NCBI GenBank assembly: GCA_001643675.2
Contig: LSRY02000023.1
Span: 845,001-909,000 of the forward strand
From: Monocercomonoides exilis
Taxonomy: Eukaryota; Preaxostyla; Oxymonadida; Polymastigidae
Direction of reading: 5' to 3'
Length of the DNA stretch: 64,000 nucleotides
Part shown: positions 23,280 through 35,145 of the stretch, in pieces
How the letters are laid out: each line of letters opens with the position of its first letter
Numbering within the stretch: the first letter of the stretch is position 1
Notes under the pieces: model-generated
The model's input: the letters and a program-made list of their open reading frames with translations, nothing else
Databases searched by the model: none
Told to the model about the DNA's origin: nothing
Position numbers and translations under genes: made by a program

Positions 23280-24100
23280 CACAAACCAGGAAATAAATGC
23301 TTTGATAAAAAATCAAAAGTCTGTTTGAAGGCTTTCAAAGATGTCCTTTGCTCCCAGCGAGAGTGTTTGTGGAAAGTCAGGGAAAAAAAGTCAGCTACAT
23401 ATCTCATCCATGTGTTTTGCATTGATTACTCAAGTCAGAGAGATTTCCTTCATTTTCTTTTTTATCTTCCTTGTGCTGTTGCTCCATCACTCCTGTTGCA
23501 TTTTTTCATGCTTCCACCATTCATAAACCATATTTCCATGTGGGAGGATTAATCAGCAACTTTGTCAGAAAAGGCAGTGAGCTTGCCAATCACAGCTGCA
23601 TCCTTTCTCTCTCGTATTTTTCTCATTGATTTTTGGGAGTGAATGTGTGAAATGCTGAAAAAACACATATCTATATGAATTGTTACTCCAACGAAAAATG
23701 CCAATGATCTTTTATTAAAAGAATTTTAAAACTTCAAAAGTTAAATACAAACAGAGAAGAGAAGAAAAGATAGAAAAGAAAAACAGAACAACGAGCACAA
23801 ATGAATCAATGAGTCAAATATTATTCAAACAACCCCACAAAAAATGAATAACAAACCCCAAGTTCCTTTCAATAACTTATAAAAATGAATAAAAAGTTTT
23901 TTTAATAAAAAATTGTTCTTTTTGCATTCATTGCAATCATCATAGCATTATGGCTCAAACTCCAGGAAAATATTCTGAAAAGAGCCAACAAGTCAGATTG
24001 AAAAGCTCGTGTTATCCCAATGTTTCACTAGCTCTTTTCTTATTCTTCTTCTTCTTCTTATTCTTCTTCAAGCGCAATTTCTCTGGTGTGTTGCCTCTCA
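23280..24100. other. Spacer between convergent genes
   Basis: About 800 bases between the ends of two convergent genes. Short frames (for example 23325-23552) have no recognised product. AATAAA-like A/T tracts occur near 23840-23920 and may serve 3' end formation for the minus-strand gene's neighbourhood, but nothing specific can be claimed. Confidence 0.4.
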
Positions 24101-27100
24101 TCACTCATCCCCTTTCTTCTCATCGGTGCTTCCTCTCTTGCTCAATTCTCCCACAAGATCAACTGCATCTGACATCGTGAACACAATCGCCCCTTCTGGA
24201 AATCGCATGAAAAACTCTCTTTTCAGATCTTCCAGCCCAGGCCTCTCCTCCGCCTTCTGCGCCATCCCTTTGCTCGCAACCTCCCCAAGAGGCGACTCAC
24301 AACCCACCAACATCTTCGGCCTCTCCCCATCTTTGATCTTCTTCCCCGCCATTTCTGCCTCATACTCCCCAAACGGGATCTGCAGCGTCAGACACTCCCA
24401 CAGCATCATCCCAATCGAAAACACCACTGACTCCTTTGTTGCCCCCATTTTCCTGTTCATCAGCAACTCGGGCGCCTTCCACCGCAAACACTCATATCGG
24501 TTGTCTTCCTCATCCTCAAAGGCTGATGAAGGAAGAGAGTCCTCATCATCACTGGCAGATGTCACAACAGTTAATGAAGAGATGGATGATGAATCAGAAT
24601 CATCAGAGGAGAAGTCGGAGTGCGTGGCAATCGCAATCACCATGTGTTCTGAGAACAACACAATGTGAGGACTCAGATTGGCCAGAGAAGGCAATTCTTT
24701 TTCCTCATCGAATGAATGGAGAGCCCCATTCGCCACCCAGAACAGGATCTGGGAAGCTGTCTGCTCTCTTTGTTGAAGGCTCCCAATTTCCATCTCCTTC
24801 TTTTCATTCCTTCCATGCAACAACATGAACAGCGAATCTCTCAAATCCACAATCAGCTTCTCATGAGGAGATGAGCAGGCCATGGCATCCACCAGATTCG
24901 ACATCGATGAGGTGGTTGGACACAGATCCTCTCCTCGAACAAAAGTGGAATCTGAATCAGTTGAACAAGTGGATGAAATGGAAGGTGAAGGCGATCTCTT
25001 TCTTGTTTCTTCTTCCTCTTCTTTCTCATCAACTTTCTCCAGCATCCACTCAGGAATCTTGTCTGAATCTCTTCCCAGAATATATTCAGTTGAGCCACTC
25101 TCGGACAGAAGATGCTCTGACGACTCCGAATGTCCAAGGCTTTTCTCATACATTCTCTTCTTAATCTTTTCTTCATTCTTCTTCTCTGCCTCTCTTTCGG
25201 CTCTTCGCCACTGTTCCTCAGGCGACATCTCCATCGTCATCATCTCAATCAGCTTTGGATCCTTTTTGATATTGTCATTCACAATCTCTCTCAGATCTTC
25301 GTTCTCATTTTTAGCTTTTCTCCATCTTATTGTAACAATAATTGAAACAATCAGAACAATCAACAAAATCACAACAAGTGCAATCACAATAATTGGCCAT
25401 ATCGATCTTTCTTTCTTTCCTCCTTCAGCAATCCTTTCATCTCCACTTGTTTTGGATTCACTCCTGTTCTTCAGAACGAAAGAATCAGTGGCTGATGGAG
25501 AATCAGCACTCCCAAACAGAATACACACCCTCACTTCTGCTTCACTTGCCACCCCTTCAACTGTCTTGGCAGGAACAGACCCATGCACCTCTTCTTCTGA
25601 TATGAAACCACTTTCGTCAAACGAATATTTCTCAACCACCTCCTCATCCCCAACTGCTGCAACTGTCTTGAATGAGAGGTTGCATGGAAGGAGAACTGAT
25701 CCTCTGAACACAACATTCACCACCTCCGCTGACTTTTCCGATGACACACTCTCCACCCTCGGGATGAAAAAGGGAGATGCTCTTTCTCCTGCAATCCCTT
25801 CCAGTGTGCATCCTTCATCCAATATCCACAAAGAGGTATTTTTCTCCAATCCATCCCCTCCCTTCAAACTCACAACCCTCAATCTTCCTGAGTCTCCACA
25901 CAGGATGTTTCTTCGTGCCGATCCATAATTCGCTATCGACGGATTGTTGTTCTCAAATCTCCCATCATATATCTCCACACTTCCACCTGACAACGAAAGC
26001 CCCCCTTTTTTCGAGTTGCTGATTGTTGTGTCTTTCATCCCAACATTGCTGGATTGAACATCCACAACTGACCCATTCCATTTGCAGATCTCATCCATTT
26101 TGTTATTTTTTCCCCATTCTTCTCTTGTCTCATCTTCAAAACCCCCAAGGAAGCTACAGGAATCAAAACCCACATCAACACAATTATCCACGGACACAAT
26201 CGATCCTTTCTCTTTTGGGCTCAAACACGTTCCAAATGAACAATTAGACAAAGCAATACTCTTCACCGCATTCTTCATTTTCACCACACTTCCACTTTTT
26301 GAGAGAGTGATATTCTGAATATCCAACATTTTCATCTCCACTCTTGCTCTGTTTCCAACTTCAATCACATTTCCCTCTGATTCCAAATTATCTATTCTTG
26401 TTTCTGATATGGTTGCTTCAGATTCACCAACAAATACTATCAAAGGCACACACAATTTCATTCTCGTGAATGCACACCTGTCCATCTCCAGTTCTCCCCC
26501 TTCAACTGCCATTATCGTGCTGCTTTTGATCAATTCAGTTGTGGATGACAAGCATTCGCATTCTCTCATCATTGTTGTTCCATTCTTCACTTTCATTATG
26601 TACCTGTGATTTGCTTCGTGCAACTCCCCAAACTCAAACACACACCGCTCCACAACACACTCATTCGCAAACACAATCACACTCCTTTCGTTTCCTATCT
26701 CTTGAATTGTTGCATTGAAATGGACTGTCGCCTTCATCTTCTTCATTGACTTCACATTTAAATCTCCAATCACACATTCTCCTCCAATATCTCCTTCTTC
26801 GTCAATCCAAATGACATTCCCCACTCCTCTTTGAATGTGATCCACACTGCAGCTGATGCTTTTGCACGGATTCGTCTGCTCTCCACACTGTCTGATATCC
26901 CTCCCATTCGCATTCACAAACACTTGCTGTCCATAATAGAATGTGATCAGCGGGATCAGATCAATATCTGTTTTCTCTTCATCGCTTCCACAAATCGAGT
27001 TGTTCGACTTCAATGACTCCTGGCTGAAGTCCAATGAAAACAATTTTTCATTGATCTCCTTTTCAATCCGGTTGCATCGGATGAACACATCCTTCCCCAC

Positions 27101-30100
27101 ATACGCGTCATTCATTGTGTATCTGGTGCTCTCGATCAGTATTCCTAAAGGTGGTGCATCTCCTGTGTCTGTCTGTGCTCCATCCAAACCAGATGCATCT
27201 ATCATCAACCCTCCTCCTCTCCCCTTCACTACTGAGCACGAGCACATCCCAAACATGCAACCACTCACTCTCAGCTCACTCCCTCTGCTCTTCAAACTCA
27301 CTTTCATCCCTCCTCCCTCTTCGCTCCACTCACTCAGACACTTCGTCATCACACACCCTTCCACAAAGCATCTCATTTCACATTCAAATGAACCAGAACT
27401 CACAATTGTGGCTCTGTTGTCGCTGCATGTGATGTTTGTGAATGTTGAGCCGTTAACACTCATCAATAACATTCCATCTTCATCTCCATTCACTTTGTTT
27501 TTCAACATTGTTGCTTCTTTCAATGATCTTTCTGATAAGAGAGCAGATTCACTGATTGATATCAGACTTCTTCCAGAAACACTCGTGTAACTGATCGACA
27601 GATTCATCACATCTGCCACTTTCACATCTGAGGACAATTCCATAAATCCTTGCAACAAATGGAATTCTTTCAGGGCACAGTCTTCGATCGCCACACTCCC
27701 TCCATCCACTCTCACCAAACAGAAATTCGTTTCTTTTGAGGCATCCTCACTCACAAATGAGCAGCTTCTCACAGAAAGTGCCCCATCTCCTGACGACGAT
27801 TTGATGAATGCCAGATGATGAACAAGCACATTTGGCAGAACAAATGAAACATTCACAAATGAGAGAATCACTTCTGAGGCAACCATTGCTTCTTCCACTT
27901 CTCCTTCATTCTCTTCATCAACCCTCAGCACTGTTCCATTTTCTTCTCCTTCTATTGATATTTTTGGTGTGTCTGAATCTGTCTGAATCAAATGCAATGA
28001 ATTTTGAAGGAGCACTAAATCAACAATTATCACATGTGATTCACTTCCTCCAAGTGTTCCATATCTCAGTGATATCAAGTGGTTAATCGATGAACATGGT
28101 GCTTCTGAATACCCACACCCACTGAAGTCTCCTCCCTTTCTCTCAGAAACATACCCATTCCCACTCCAATTTGACCACAAATACACAACCAATGGAATCA
28201 CATATCCCTCCTCTCCTGTTGTCTTCCTTTCCCATCCACACAGCTCATCCAATGATCTCAACTCCTCATCACCCATCTCCCATTTGAAGTTCTCTTTGTT
28301 CACAATCTCACTCAGATCCCATCCCGAAACAAACACATTCATCCCTTTCCAGGCATTGCACCCCTCAAATTCCATTCCTTCCAAAATGAATGTTCCCAAT
28401 TGATTGGGAAGTTCAACAAACATTCCTCCTCCCAATCCTCTTTCCACCTCATCACTCTTGCCTGATGACACGTCACATCTATCAAACTTCACTTCCTTCA
28501 TCTTCAAGCTCCCTCCATTTCCAACTGATATCATCATCCCTCCTCCTCTTCCGATTGAGTTTGTTACATTCTCTGTCTTGCATCCATCAAAAGTGGTCGA
28601 TCCATTTATCACAACCTCCTCATCTTTGTTGATCGAAATCTTCATTCCTCCACCACATTCATCTTTCTCTTCAATACAACATTCACTGAATGTGCAACCA
28701 GAAACAACAATAATAACAGCAACAGAAGCATCTCTACTCTCACTTTCACTTTCGATTTTCTCACATATTCTTTCCAAACAGCTTCCCCCTCCAGTTCTCC
28801 TCGTTATTCCAGTTAGAACACAATTCGAAAGTTCAGCTATGCCATCTCCGGTGCATTTTATAATTGGATTTGACAAGGTGTTTATTGGACCTTTGTTCGA
28901 AAAGCCTGCCATGTGCAGCTCTCCTCTATCAATATGAAAAATACAGTATTCAATTTCATTCAGTGAGTTTCCGATGGCAGTCTCAATTGAGCAATCACAG
29001 ACACTCAAAGCATATGAAGAGGAAAGGACGAATGATGAGGCTGGAGAAAGAGTTGATGGAAGAGAAAAGCACATATCTTTCAGCAATGCTCCGGATGAAA
29101 TGCAAATCAAACATTCTGAGTCAAACAGAGGAGAAGGCACAACAACATCAACGGCAGTGTCTCCAAGAATGCCTGTCGCATTCCAAAACTGGCTTTCCAT
29201 CACAATCTTTTCACAGAGCACAAATCCATTTATGATTCTGATTGTTCTTGTTTCATCCCCATACCACACCTCAACCACTTTGTTGATCGATGAGCACGGA
29301 TACTGCTCCATTCCACATCTGCTGAAGTCCAAGCTTTTCTCTCCTCCCACAAATCCAACATCCCCAGCCTCCATCAAAAATGGAAGAAGTGGTGCATACT
29401 CCTCCCGGCACCCATCCTCAAATCCCAATAAGTCGCTGTCTGTCATGCCCTCACACTCAAAGCCAAATGTGGCCTTGCTCACAACATCTCTCAAGCACTG
29501 TGCATTCACAAATATGTTGTTCCCTTTCTCTGCTTGGCAATTCTCAAATGAAGCATAATGAATGCAAAAGGCACAATTCCAATCACACACATCCAGATAA
29601 ATTGCTCCACCAAACCCCCCAACTCCATTTCCCTTCCCCACACAGCTGCAATTGCTGAATATCACATTATCAACATTCTCATCACCACTTTCACTTGAGA
29701 CATTCCCAATCTCCATCTGTGAGCCTTCATTGAGCTGAATCCACATCCCTCCTCCACACCCATCCTCACACTCACAATTCCTCATCATTCCTCCTGAGAT
29801 GTTCATCTTCATCCCATTCACCAGACTCCCACAAATCACACTTCCATCTCCACTCATCCGAGAAATCCCATTAACCTCGACGCCCTTCACATGGAAAGAT
29901 AATGAGTGCTCTCCCCTGATCTCGAATGCAGGAACTGACGAAAACGATATTCCACTGATCTCAACAGAGTCAAAAATGACAGATCCCATCTGGATGATCA
30001 TTAGCGATGCTGTTAACACACAGCGTTCATCGTTTGTCAATGAAGTTATCGCACACTCACACATATTCAACTTCCCTTCTTCTTCCAGCACTTCCATCAG

Positions 30101-32182
30101 ATGAGACGATGGATTCTCTCCACAAACAAATGTCATATTTCTGAAACTTCCCTCTCCTGTTCTGATGGCCACCAACGATTCTCCATTTGGTGATCTGTTG
30201 TGAACAATCACTTGTGTTTTATCTTTTCCATCAAACGATATCTTCATTTTTCCAACATCAATTCTGTTTTCTTCATAATCCCCAACTTCAATGATCACTT
30301 CATTGCTGCTTCCATCAGTATCCAGCACACTCATTCCATATTCAATTGTTTTGCATCTCCTTCCGTATTCATCTCCTGCCCTCACAAACCCACAGGCCAT
30401 GTGATCCAGTCCTTCCATTGAGTTCACAAACACTGGGTTGAAGAAGATCTTTGGAATCCAATTATTGTATTCTGTTTCTCCTTTGACCACTCGATTGCTG
30501 TTTGCACTTGTGCTTGAACGACAATGCACAAACGAATTTTCATTGATGCTTGTCCATCCCTCAACAACATAAACATCATGGCCCAGATTCGCAGCTGTGT
30601 TATTCGAAAAGAAGCAAAACAATGTTGGTGAATCATTTTCTCCTGGGATGTTATCCCAACTTATTCCTGCTCCATTATTCTCGCTGAATCCACCACAAAA
30701 TGAGCAATCCGAAATCACAGCAGTTCCGTGATTATATAATCCAACACTCCCTCCTCCATTGTATTGTGTTGTGTTCTTTCTGCAGCAGTAAATGTGACAA
30801 TTTTCAACAATCCCTTGATTAACATTGTGCTCAATGAATATTCCCCCACCCATATGTTTAACTGAACTATTCGAACAATTAATGTTTTTTACAGAAAATG
30901 AAGAAATAAAATAAAAATATAAACAACCACCAGAAGCTTCTACTGAACAAGATTCAAAACTGGATGATGTAATTTCAGATTTCTTTCCATCTCCTTGAGA
31001 AGAAATCGCTCCGCCACACCAAGAAGAATGGCATTCATTAAATCTGCAAAATGATACATTTAAGAGACCAGAAGATGTGAAAAGAATTGCACCACCATTA
31101 ACTCTTGATGAATTTTCAGTTGAAAGGTTGTTGAAATCACAATCCACAAATGTTGCATCTCCAGATGGGATTGCTTGTCTTGTCATTGTTTTGTTTCCAA
31201 TCACTGGATCTGCATTTTCTCTTCGAATGCATTGAAAATAACTCAAATTCGATGCCAAGAAATGATGATATCCTGAATGCATCCCTTCGACCAATCCTCC
31301 ACCAAGTGGAGAATCCACTTTCTCGACAACGCATCCAGTGAAAGAATAGTCATTTTTCGAGTTGCCTATTGAATAGTGATTGTTTTGAATTCTTGCGCTT
31401 TGCGAGATATTCGAAAAATGGCAGTTGAAAACTGATATTTTCCGAATGTTTGCGCTTGCCAAAAGAGAGGTTGATTTCACAAGAAAAAATGAAGAAAAAT
31501 CAGAATCAATGATTTTCAAGTCTTTTTTCATTTTTTCAGAACTCATTTTATCGCAACCAACAAATGGTTCAATAATTTCTGCACATCCAGCACTCAAATA
31601 AGAAGTGTTGCTCAGAATCAAATGTCCTTCATTCAGTGTGAATGAATAATCACTTGATGCTCCATTTTGATGGATTGAACAACAATGAACAAGAACTGTG
31701 GACAAGTTGTTGATGAACATGAGAGATATGCTCTCTTCTTTGAAAAAGGACAAATATTTCATTTCACAACTCGAATTTCCAAAATTGATCATCGCCATCA
31801 CAGTGGATCTTTGGTTGCGAAAAACTCTTTTTGAATCACCAATTGTCTTAAACTGACAATTCTCATTCATCAAATGATTGTCCATATCCTTTAATTCTCT
31901 TCTTTTTTCTTTTGAAAAATGATCACTTCGTTTTTGCATCAACCCTGGTGCTTCAGCATCTTTATCAGTAATTTTGTTTTTATTCACATTATCATTTGCA
32001 TCGAAACCATGAAAATGAAAGAATCCAAGATTTTCGTCTGAATGGTAAAAGGATAATCCTTGATTCAAAATATGTTCATCTTGAGAATTTACATCACATT
32101 TGAAGCCATTGCGTTTAGATTCATCATCAATATCTGAGCTATTCAACAGAGAAGTCAAAGTTAACAAAAACACCAAATTCAT
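24101..32182 (-). CDS. Giant β-helix/transmembrane/pseudokinase surface protein
   Basis: Single frame of 2693 codons without introns. Order: signal peptide (MNLVFLLTLTSLLNSS); β-helix ectodomain rich in GGG turns, Asn-x-Ser/Thr sites and Cys, with CG...C modules near residues 594, 953, 1352 and 1766; one transmembrane helix near 2258-2284 (WPIIVIALVVILLIVLIV); basic juxtamembrane and coiled coil; Ser-rich linker (RKRSPSPSISS); C-terminal protein-kinase-like C-lobe. In that lobe LRWKAPELL (about residue 2566) matches the APE motif and FSIGMMLWECLT the F-helix region. The glycine loop, VAIK lysine, HRD and DFG are not found, and the activation-loop position is a long Ser/Asp run (SSDDSDSSS). 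This makes it a pseudokinase by motif. It would sit in the plasma membrane with the kinase-like lobe inside. Likely role, inferred only: adhesion or sensing with a signalling scaffold. Confidence 0.9.
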   Translation of the reverse strand: MNLVFLLTLTSLLNSSDIDDESKRNGFKCDVNSQDEHILNQGLSFYHSDENLGFFHFHGFDANDNVNKNKITDKDAEAPGLMQKRSDHFSKEKRRELKDMDNHLMNENCQFKTIGDSKRVFRNQRSTVMAMINFGNSSCEMKYLSFFKEESISLMFINNLSTVLVHCCSIHQNGASSDYSFTLNEGHLILSNTSYLSAGCAEIIEPFVGCDKMSSEKMKKDLKIIDSDFSSFFLVKSTSLLASANIRKISVFNCHFSNISQSARIQNNHYSIGNSKNDYSFTGCVVEKVDSPLGGGLVEGMHSGYHHFLASNLSYFQCIRRENADPVIGNKTMTRQAIPSGDATFVDCDFNNLSTENSSRVNGGAILFTSSGLLNVSFCRFNECHSSWCGGAISSQGDGKKSEITSSSFESCSVEASGGCLYFYFISSFSVKNINCSNSSVKHMGGGIFIEHNVNQGIVENCHIYCCRKNTTQYNGGGSVGLYNHGTAVISDCSFCGGFSENNGAGISWDNIPGENDSPTLFCFFSNNTAANLGHDVYVVEGWTSINENSFVHCRSSTSANSNRVVKGETEYNNWIPKIFFNPVFVNSMEGLDHMACGFVRAGDEYGRRCKTIEYGMSVLDTDGSSNEVIIEVGDYEENRIDVGKMKISFDGKDKTQVIVHNRSPNGESLVAIRTGEGSFRNMTFVCGENPSSHLMEVLEEEGKLNMCECAITSLTNDERCVLTASLMIIQMGSVIFDSVEISGISFSSVPAFEIRGEHSLSFHVKGVEVNGISRMSGDGSVICGSLVNGMKMNISGGMMRNCECEDGCGGGMWIQLNEGSQMEIGNVSSESGDENVDNVIFSNCSCVGKGNGVGGFGGAIYLDVCDWNCAFCIHYASFENCQAEKGNNIFVNAQCLRDVVSKATFGFECEGMTDSDLLGFEDGCREEYAPLLPFLMEAGDVGFVGGEKSLDFSRCGMEQYPCSSINKVVEVWYGDETRTIRIINGFVLCEKIVMESQFWNATGILGDTAVDVVVPSPLFDSECLICISSGALLKDMCFSLPSTLSPASSFVLSSSYALSVCDCSIETAIGNSLNEIEYCIFHIDRGELHMAGFSNKGPINTLSNPIIKCTGDGIAELSNCVLTGITRRTGGGSCLERICEKIESESESRDASVAVIIVVSGCTFSECCIEEKDECGGGMKISINKDEEVVINGSTTFDGCKTENVTNSIGRGGGMMISVGNGGSLKMKEVKFDRCDVSSGKSDEVERGLGGGMFVELPNQLGTFILEGMEFEGCNAWKGMNVFVSGWDLSEIVNKENFKWEMGDEELRSLDELCGWERKTTGEEGYVIPLVVYLWSNWSGNGYVSERKGGDFSGCGYSEAPCSSINHLISLRYGTLGGSESHVIIVDLVLLQNSLHLIQTDSDTPKISIEGEENGTVLRVDEENEGEVEEAMVASEVILSFVNVSFVLPNVLVHHLAFIKSSSGDGALSVRSCSFVSEDASKETNFCLVRVDGGSVAIEDCALKEFHLLQGFMELSSDVKVADVMNLSISYTSVSGRSLISISESALLSERSLKEATMLKNKVNGDEDGMLLMSVNGSTFTNITCSDNRATIVSSGSFECEMRCFVEGCVMTKCLSEWSEEGGGMKVSLKSRGSELRVSGCMFGMCSCSVVKGRGGGLMIDASGLDGAQTDTGDAPPLGILIESTRYTMNDAYVGKDVFIRCNRIEKEINEKLFSLDFSQESLKSNNSICGSDEEKTDIDLIPLITFYYGQQVFVNANGRDIRQCGEQTNPCKSISCSVDHIQRGVGNVIWIDEEGDIGGECVIGDLNVKSMKKMKATVHFNATIQEIGNERSVIVFANECVVERCVFEFGELHEANHRYIMKVKNGTTMMRECECLSSTTELIKSSTIMAVEGGELEMDRCAFTRMKLCVPLIVFVGESEATISETRIDNLESEGNVIEVGNRARVEMKMLDIQNITLSKSGSVVKMKNAVKSIALSNCSFGTCLSPKEKGSIVSVDNCVDVGFDSCSFLGGFEDETREEWGKNNKMDEICKWNGSVVDVQSSNVGMKDTTISNSKKGGLSLSGGSVEIYDGRFENNNPSIANYGSARRNILCGDSGRLRVVSLKGGDGLEKNTSLWILDEGCTLEGIAGERASPFFIPRVESVSSEKSAEVVNVVFRGSVLLPCNLSFKTVAAVGDEEVVEKYSFDESGFISEEEVHGSVPAKTVEGVASEAEVRVCILFGSADSPSATDSFVLKNRSESKTSGDERIAEGGKKERSIWPIIVIALVVILLIVLIVSIIVTIRWRKAKNENEDLREIVNDNIKKDPKLIEMMTMEMSPEEQWRRAEREAEKKNEEKIKKRMYEKSLGHSESSEHLLSESGSTEYILGRDSDKIPEWMLEKVDEKEEEEETRKRSPSPSISSTCSTDSDSTFVRGEDLCPTTSSMSNLVDAMACSSPHEKLIVDLRDSLFMLLHGRNEKKEMEIGSLQQREQTASQILFWVANGALHSFDEEKELPSLANLSPHIVLFSEHMVIAIATHSDFSSDDSDSSSISSLTVVTSASDDEDSLPSSAFEDEEDNRYECLRWKAPELLMNRKMGATKESVVFSIGMMLWECLTLQIPFGEYEAEMAGKKIKDGERPKMLVGCESPLGEVASKGMAQKAEERPGLEDLKREFFMRFPEGAIVFTMSDAVDLVGELSKRGSTDEKKGDE

Positions 32183-33385
32183 CTTGAATGTGAATATGGG
32201 TTTTGAGTTTGTTTTTTACCATTATTATTAATCAAGGATACCAAATTGAAAAAATTTTCAAATTCATCCAATAGAAATTTGTTTGAGAAGTGAGTTAAAC
32301 TGATATTCTTTGAATGATCAAAATATTTAAAAAAAAGAAAATGGAAGGTTATATGACATGTTATTTTTATGTGTTGCTCGATAAGTATCGGGCATAGTTA
32401 AATGAAATATTTGTTATTCATAAATAATTGAGTAATTATTTTCGAAATCTTATTTTTTCGAACATATTTTCGATTTGATTATTTTGTTTTGAACATTTGT
32501 TGATGAATTCCGAAAAAAGACAACTCCGATAAAAACCATCTCTGTCTTTTTTTTCATCAAATGTTGGCTTTTGAAAAGACAAATAAACATTTTATATAAG
32601 AATGAAAATTATTTTCCCATGACAGTGAATTTATATAATTATCATCACCCACGGAAAAAATTTTATAATTTCAAAAATAATCAGCCAATTCAACAAGTTG
32701 AGAATTTTTTCAAACAATGTTACACCAAAAACTATTCAGCATCGTAAAACTTAAATTCAAAATCGAAAAAGAAGTTAATTGGTACAGAATTTCAATTCAA
32801 TTCGAAACCATGGTAATTTCATTGACACAAATGTTGATAATAACAAATGTTTATTTATTGAAAATGTTTTTCTTTCGTTGTAAACTTATGTTTTCTATGA
32901 TAAAGATTGATATAAATCGATTCTTTAAAATAATAAATATCGAAAATGTTTTGTTTTATCAGCTACCAATGCAATTAATGAAATTCAAAACATTTCGTTT
33001 TCAATAAATGATATGATTTTCTGTCTTTTTGTGAACAAAACAAGATCATGAACTATCCTATCACTTTTATTTTTTTGCATAAATTCCTTGTAATCTCCTA
33101 AGCGCATGTAAAGAGTTATATATATTCAATTATTTGTTATTCACTTTATTGAACAAAATCAAATACCACAAACACATCAAAAATATTTTTATGTAATTGA
33201 AATTGATAAATTTCTCGGATCAATAACTGAAAGAAAAGAAATTGACATGAGTATGAATTTTTTGATTTTTTTTCAAAATTTAAGATGATAAAGAATTTTC
33301 AATGTTAAATTTAATATTTTCGATGTTGTTTTAAACTTTTTCGATTTTGAATTTAAGTTTTTCAATGTTGAATAATTTATGGTGA
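32183..33385. other. AT-rich intergenic region
   Basis: Upstream region of the 24101-32182 gene. One plus-strand frame at 32717-33007 (96 codons) is Phe/Ile/Lys-rich in the way expected of AT-rich non-coding DNA. No gene or repeat structure is supported before the palindrome at 33386. Confidence 0.5.
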
Positions 33386-34907
33386 ATTTGTGAAGAATTG
33401 GTGTTTGACTGAATGTTCCAAAGTGAGAAAATGTTGTTCAGTCAATGCTTGAAATATTGATGAGAAATTGAACCTCTAATATTATTATTTGTCGAAAAAC
33501 ATATTAAAATCCACATTTTCTGAAAAAATCATCACAATTGAAATCTTCTAATTGACAAATGAATTCATCTCACATTGTTTGATTATGCATTATACAATTA
33601 ACATTTATTATTTTCTACAAATTAAGATGCCAAAGACAAACATTTTTCTCTATAAAAAAAACTAGGGTCAATAATTTATCGGTGCCCAAAAAATAAATCG
33701 GGACCTAAAATTTCTGGCTCTCCAGAGCACTTTTCGAAAAAAAAATAAATAATAGAAAATTTTTAATATATTATAAAAAGCTAATCCTGAAAATATTTTT
33801 TCAAATTTTAATTTTTGTGAAAAGATCTGGTGTTTTATGTTTTGTTTTTTTCGATCAAAGACTTGCTCGTATTTTCACGAGCTTTTTGTTTTGAGGTTTT
33901 TAAGTGTTGTTATTGTTATTGAACATAACTACTTTATGTTTTTGGTTATTTTTCATTGTTTAACACTTCATTTTTTATTATTTTTTCTATTTCACAATAT
34001 TTCGAAAAAAAAAAGTTAGCGAAATTTGAGTAACGATGTTTTTATAAGTTGAATAATTGTTGAAAAACTGATTGAAAGGTGCATCACCAAAATTTTGAAA
34101 TGAAAGAATGTTATATGAAGCAAATGAAACATTAATTCACATGAACAAGGTTTTTAAGAATAATAATCACTATCATTAAAATATAAAGATTTTATTCCTT
34201 TTGAATATCTTCAATTGTTGATAGTTTGTTTATTATTTTATTATTTAAACGAAAAAACTTATTTATTCAAATGTATTCTACTATTAATTGAAATTTTGAG
34301 AAATGGAAAAAATAATATAAAATGAAGTGTTAAACAATGAAAAATAACCAAAAACATAAAGTAGTTATGTTCAATAACAATAACAACACTTAAAAACCTC
34401 AAAACAAAAAGCTCGTGAAAATACGAGCAAGTCTTTGATCGAAAAAAACAAAACATAAAACACCAGATCTTTTCACAAAAATTAAAATTTGAAAAAATAT
34501 TTTCAGGATTAGCTTTTTATAATATATTAAAAATTTTCTATTATTTATTTTTTTTTCGAAAAGTGCTCTGGAGAGCCAGAAATTTTAGGTCCCGATTTAT
34601 TTTTTGGGCACCGATAAATTATTGACCCTAGTTTTTTTTATAGAGAAAAATGTTTGTCTTTGGCATCTTAATTTGTAGAAAATAATAAATGTTAATTGTA
34701 TAATGCATAATCAAACAATGTGAGATGAATTCATTTGTCAATTAGAAGATTTCAATTGTGATGATTTTTTCAGAAAATGTGGATTTTAATATGTTTTTCG
34801 ACAAATAATAATATTAGAGGTTCAATTTCTCATCAATATTTCAAGCATTGACTGAACAACATTTTCTCACTTTGGAACATTCAGTCAAACACCAATTCTT
34901 CACAAAT
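33386..34907. repeat. 1.5 kb palindrome containing a TAGGGTCA-ended element
   Basis: The arms 33386-34005 and 34288-34907 are reverse complements with coordinates summing to 68293; only a few bases differ. Inside the arms, TAGGGTCAATAATTTATC at 33663 and its complement ending at 34630 look like transposon ends, and each contains TA. The arms continue beyond these ends for another ~277 bases on both sides, so the palindrome is larger than the putative element. The core GATCAAAGACTTGCT is shared with the 10657 and 49025 elements. A 60-codon frame (33837) is mirrored at 34259-34456 but has no recognised product. Confidence 0.8.
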
Positions 34908-35103
34908 AATTTTTTTAAAATAATGCTCATTTTGATTGATTTTGTACAATTCGTTCACAATTTCGAATAAGAAATTGTGTAACTACACAAATATCAAAGA
35001 CATGGTAAATAATAATGAGAATGGCTTTAAAAGAGATAGATCGTCAATTGCTTCAAATGAGGATAATATATTTGGCTATGAAAAAAAAAAAAAAAAAAAA
35101 AAA

Positions 35104-35145
<42 letters not shown>

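Noticed and set aside
24882-25928. 348-codon plus-strand frame opposite the surface-protein gene
   Set aside because: Antisense shadow of the conserved cytoplasmic and membrane region of the 24101-32182 gene; similar shadows appear opposite the 50855 gene.
16181-32182. Alternative genetic code with TAA/TAG read as Gln, as in some oxymonads
   Set aside because: The long frames contain no internal TAA or TAG where relatives have Gln, and genes end at TAA, TAG and TGA alike.
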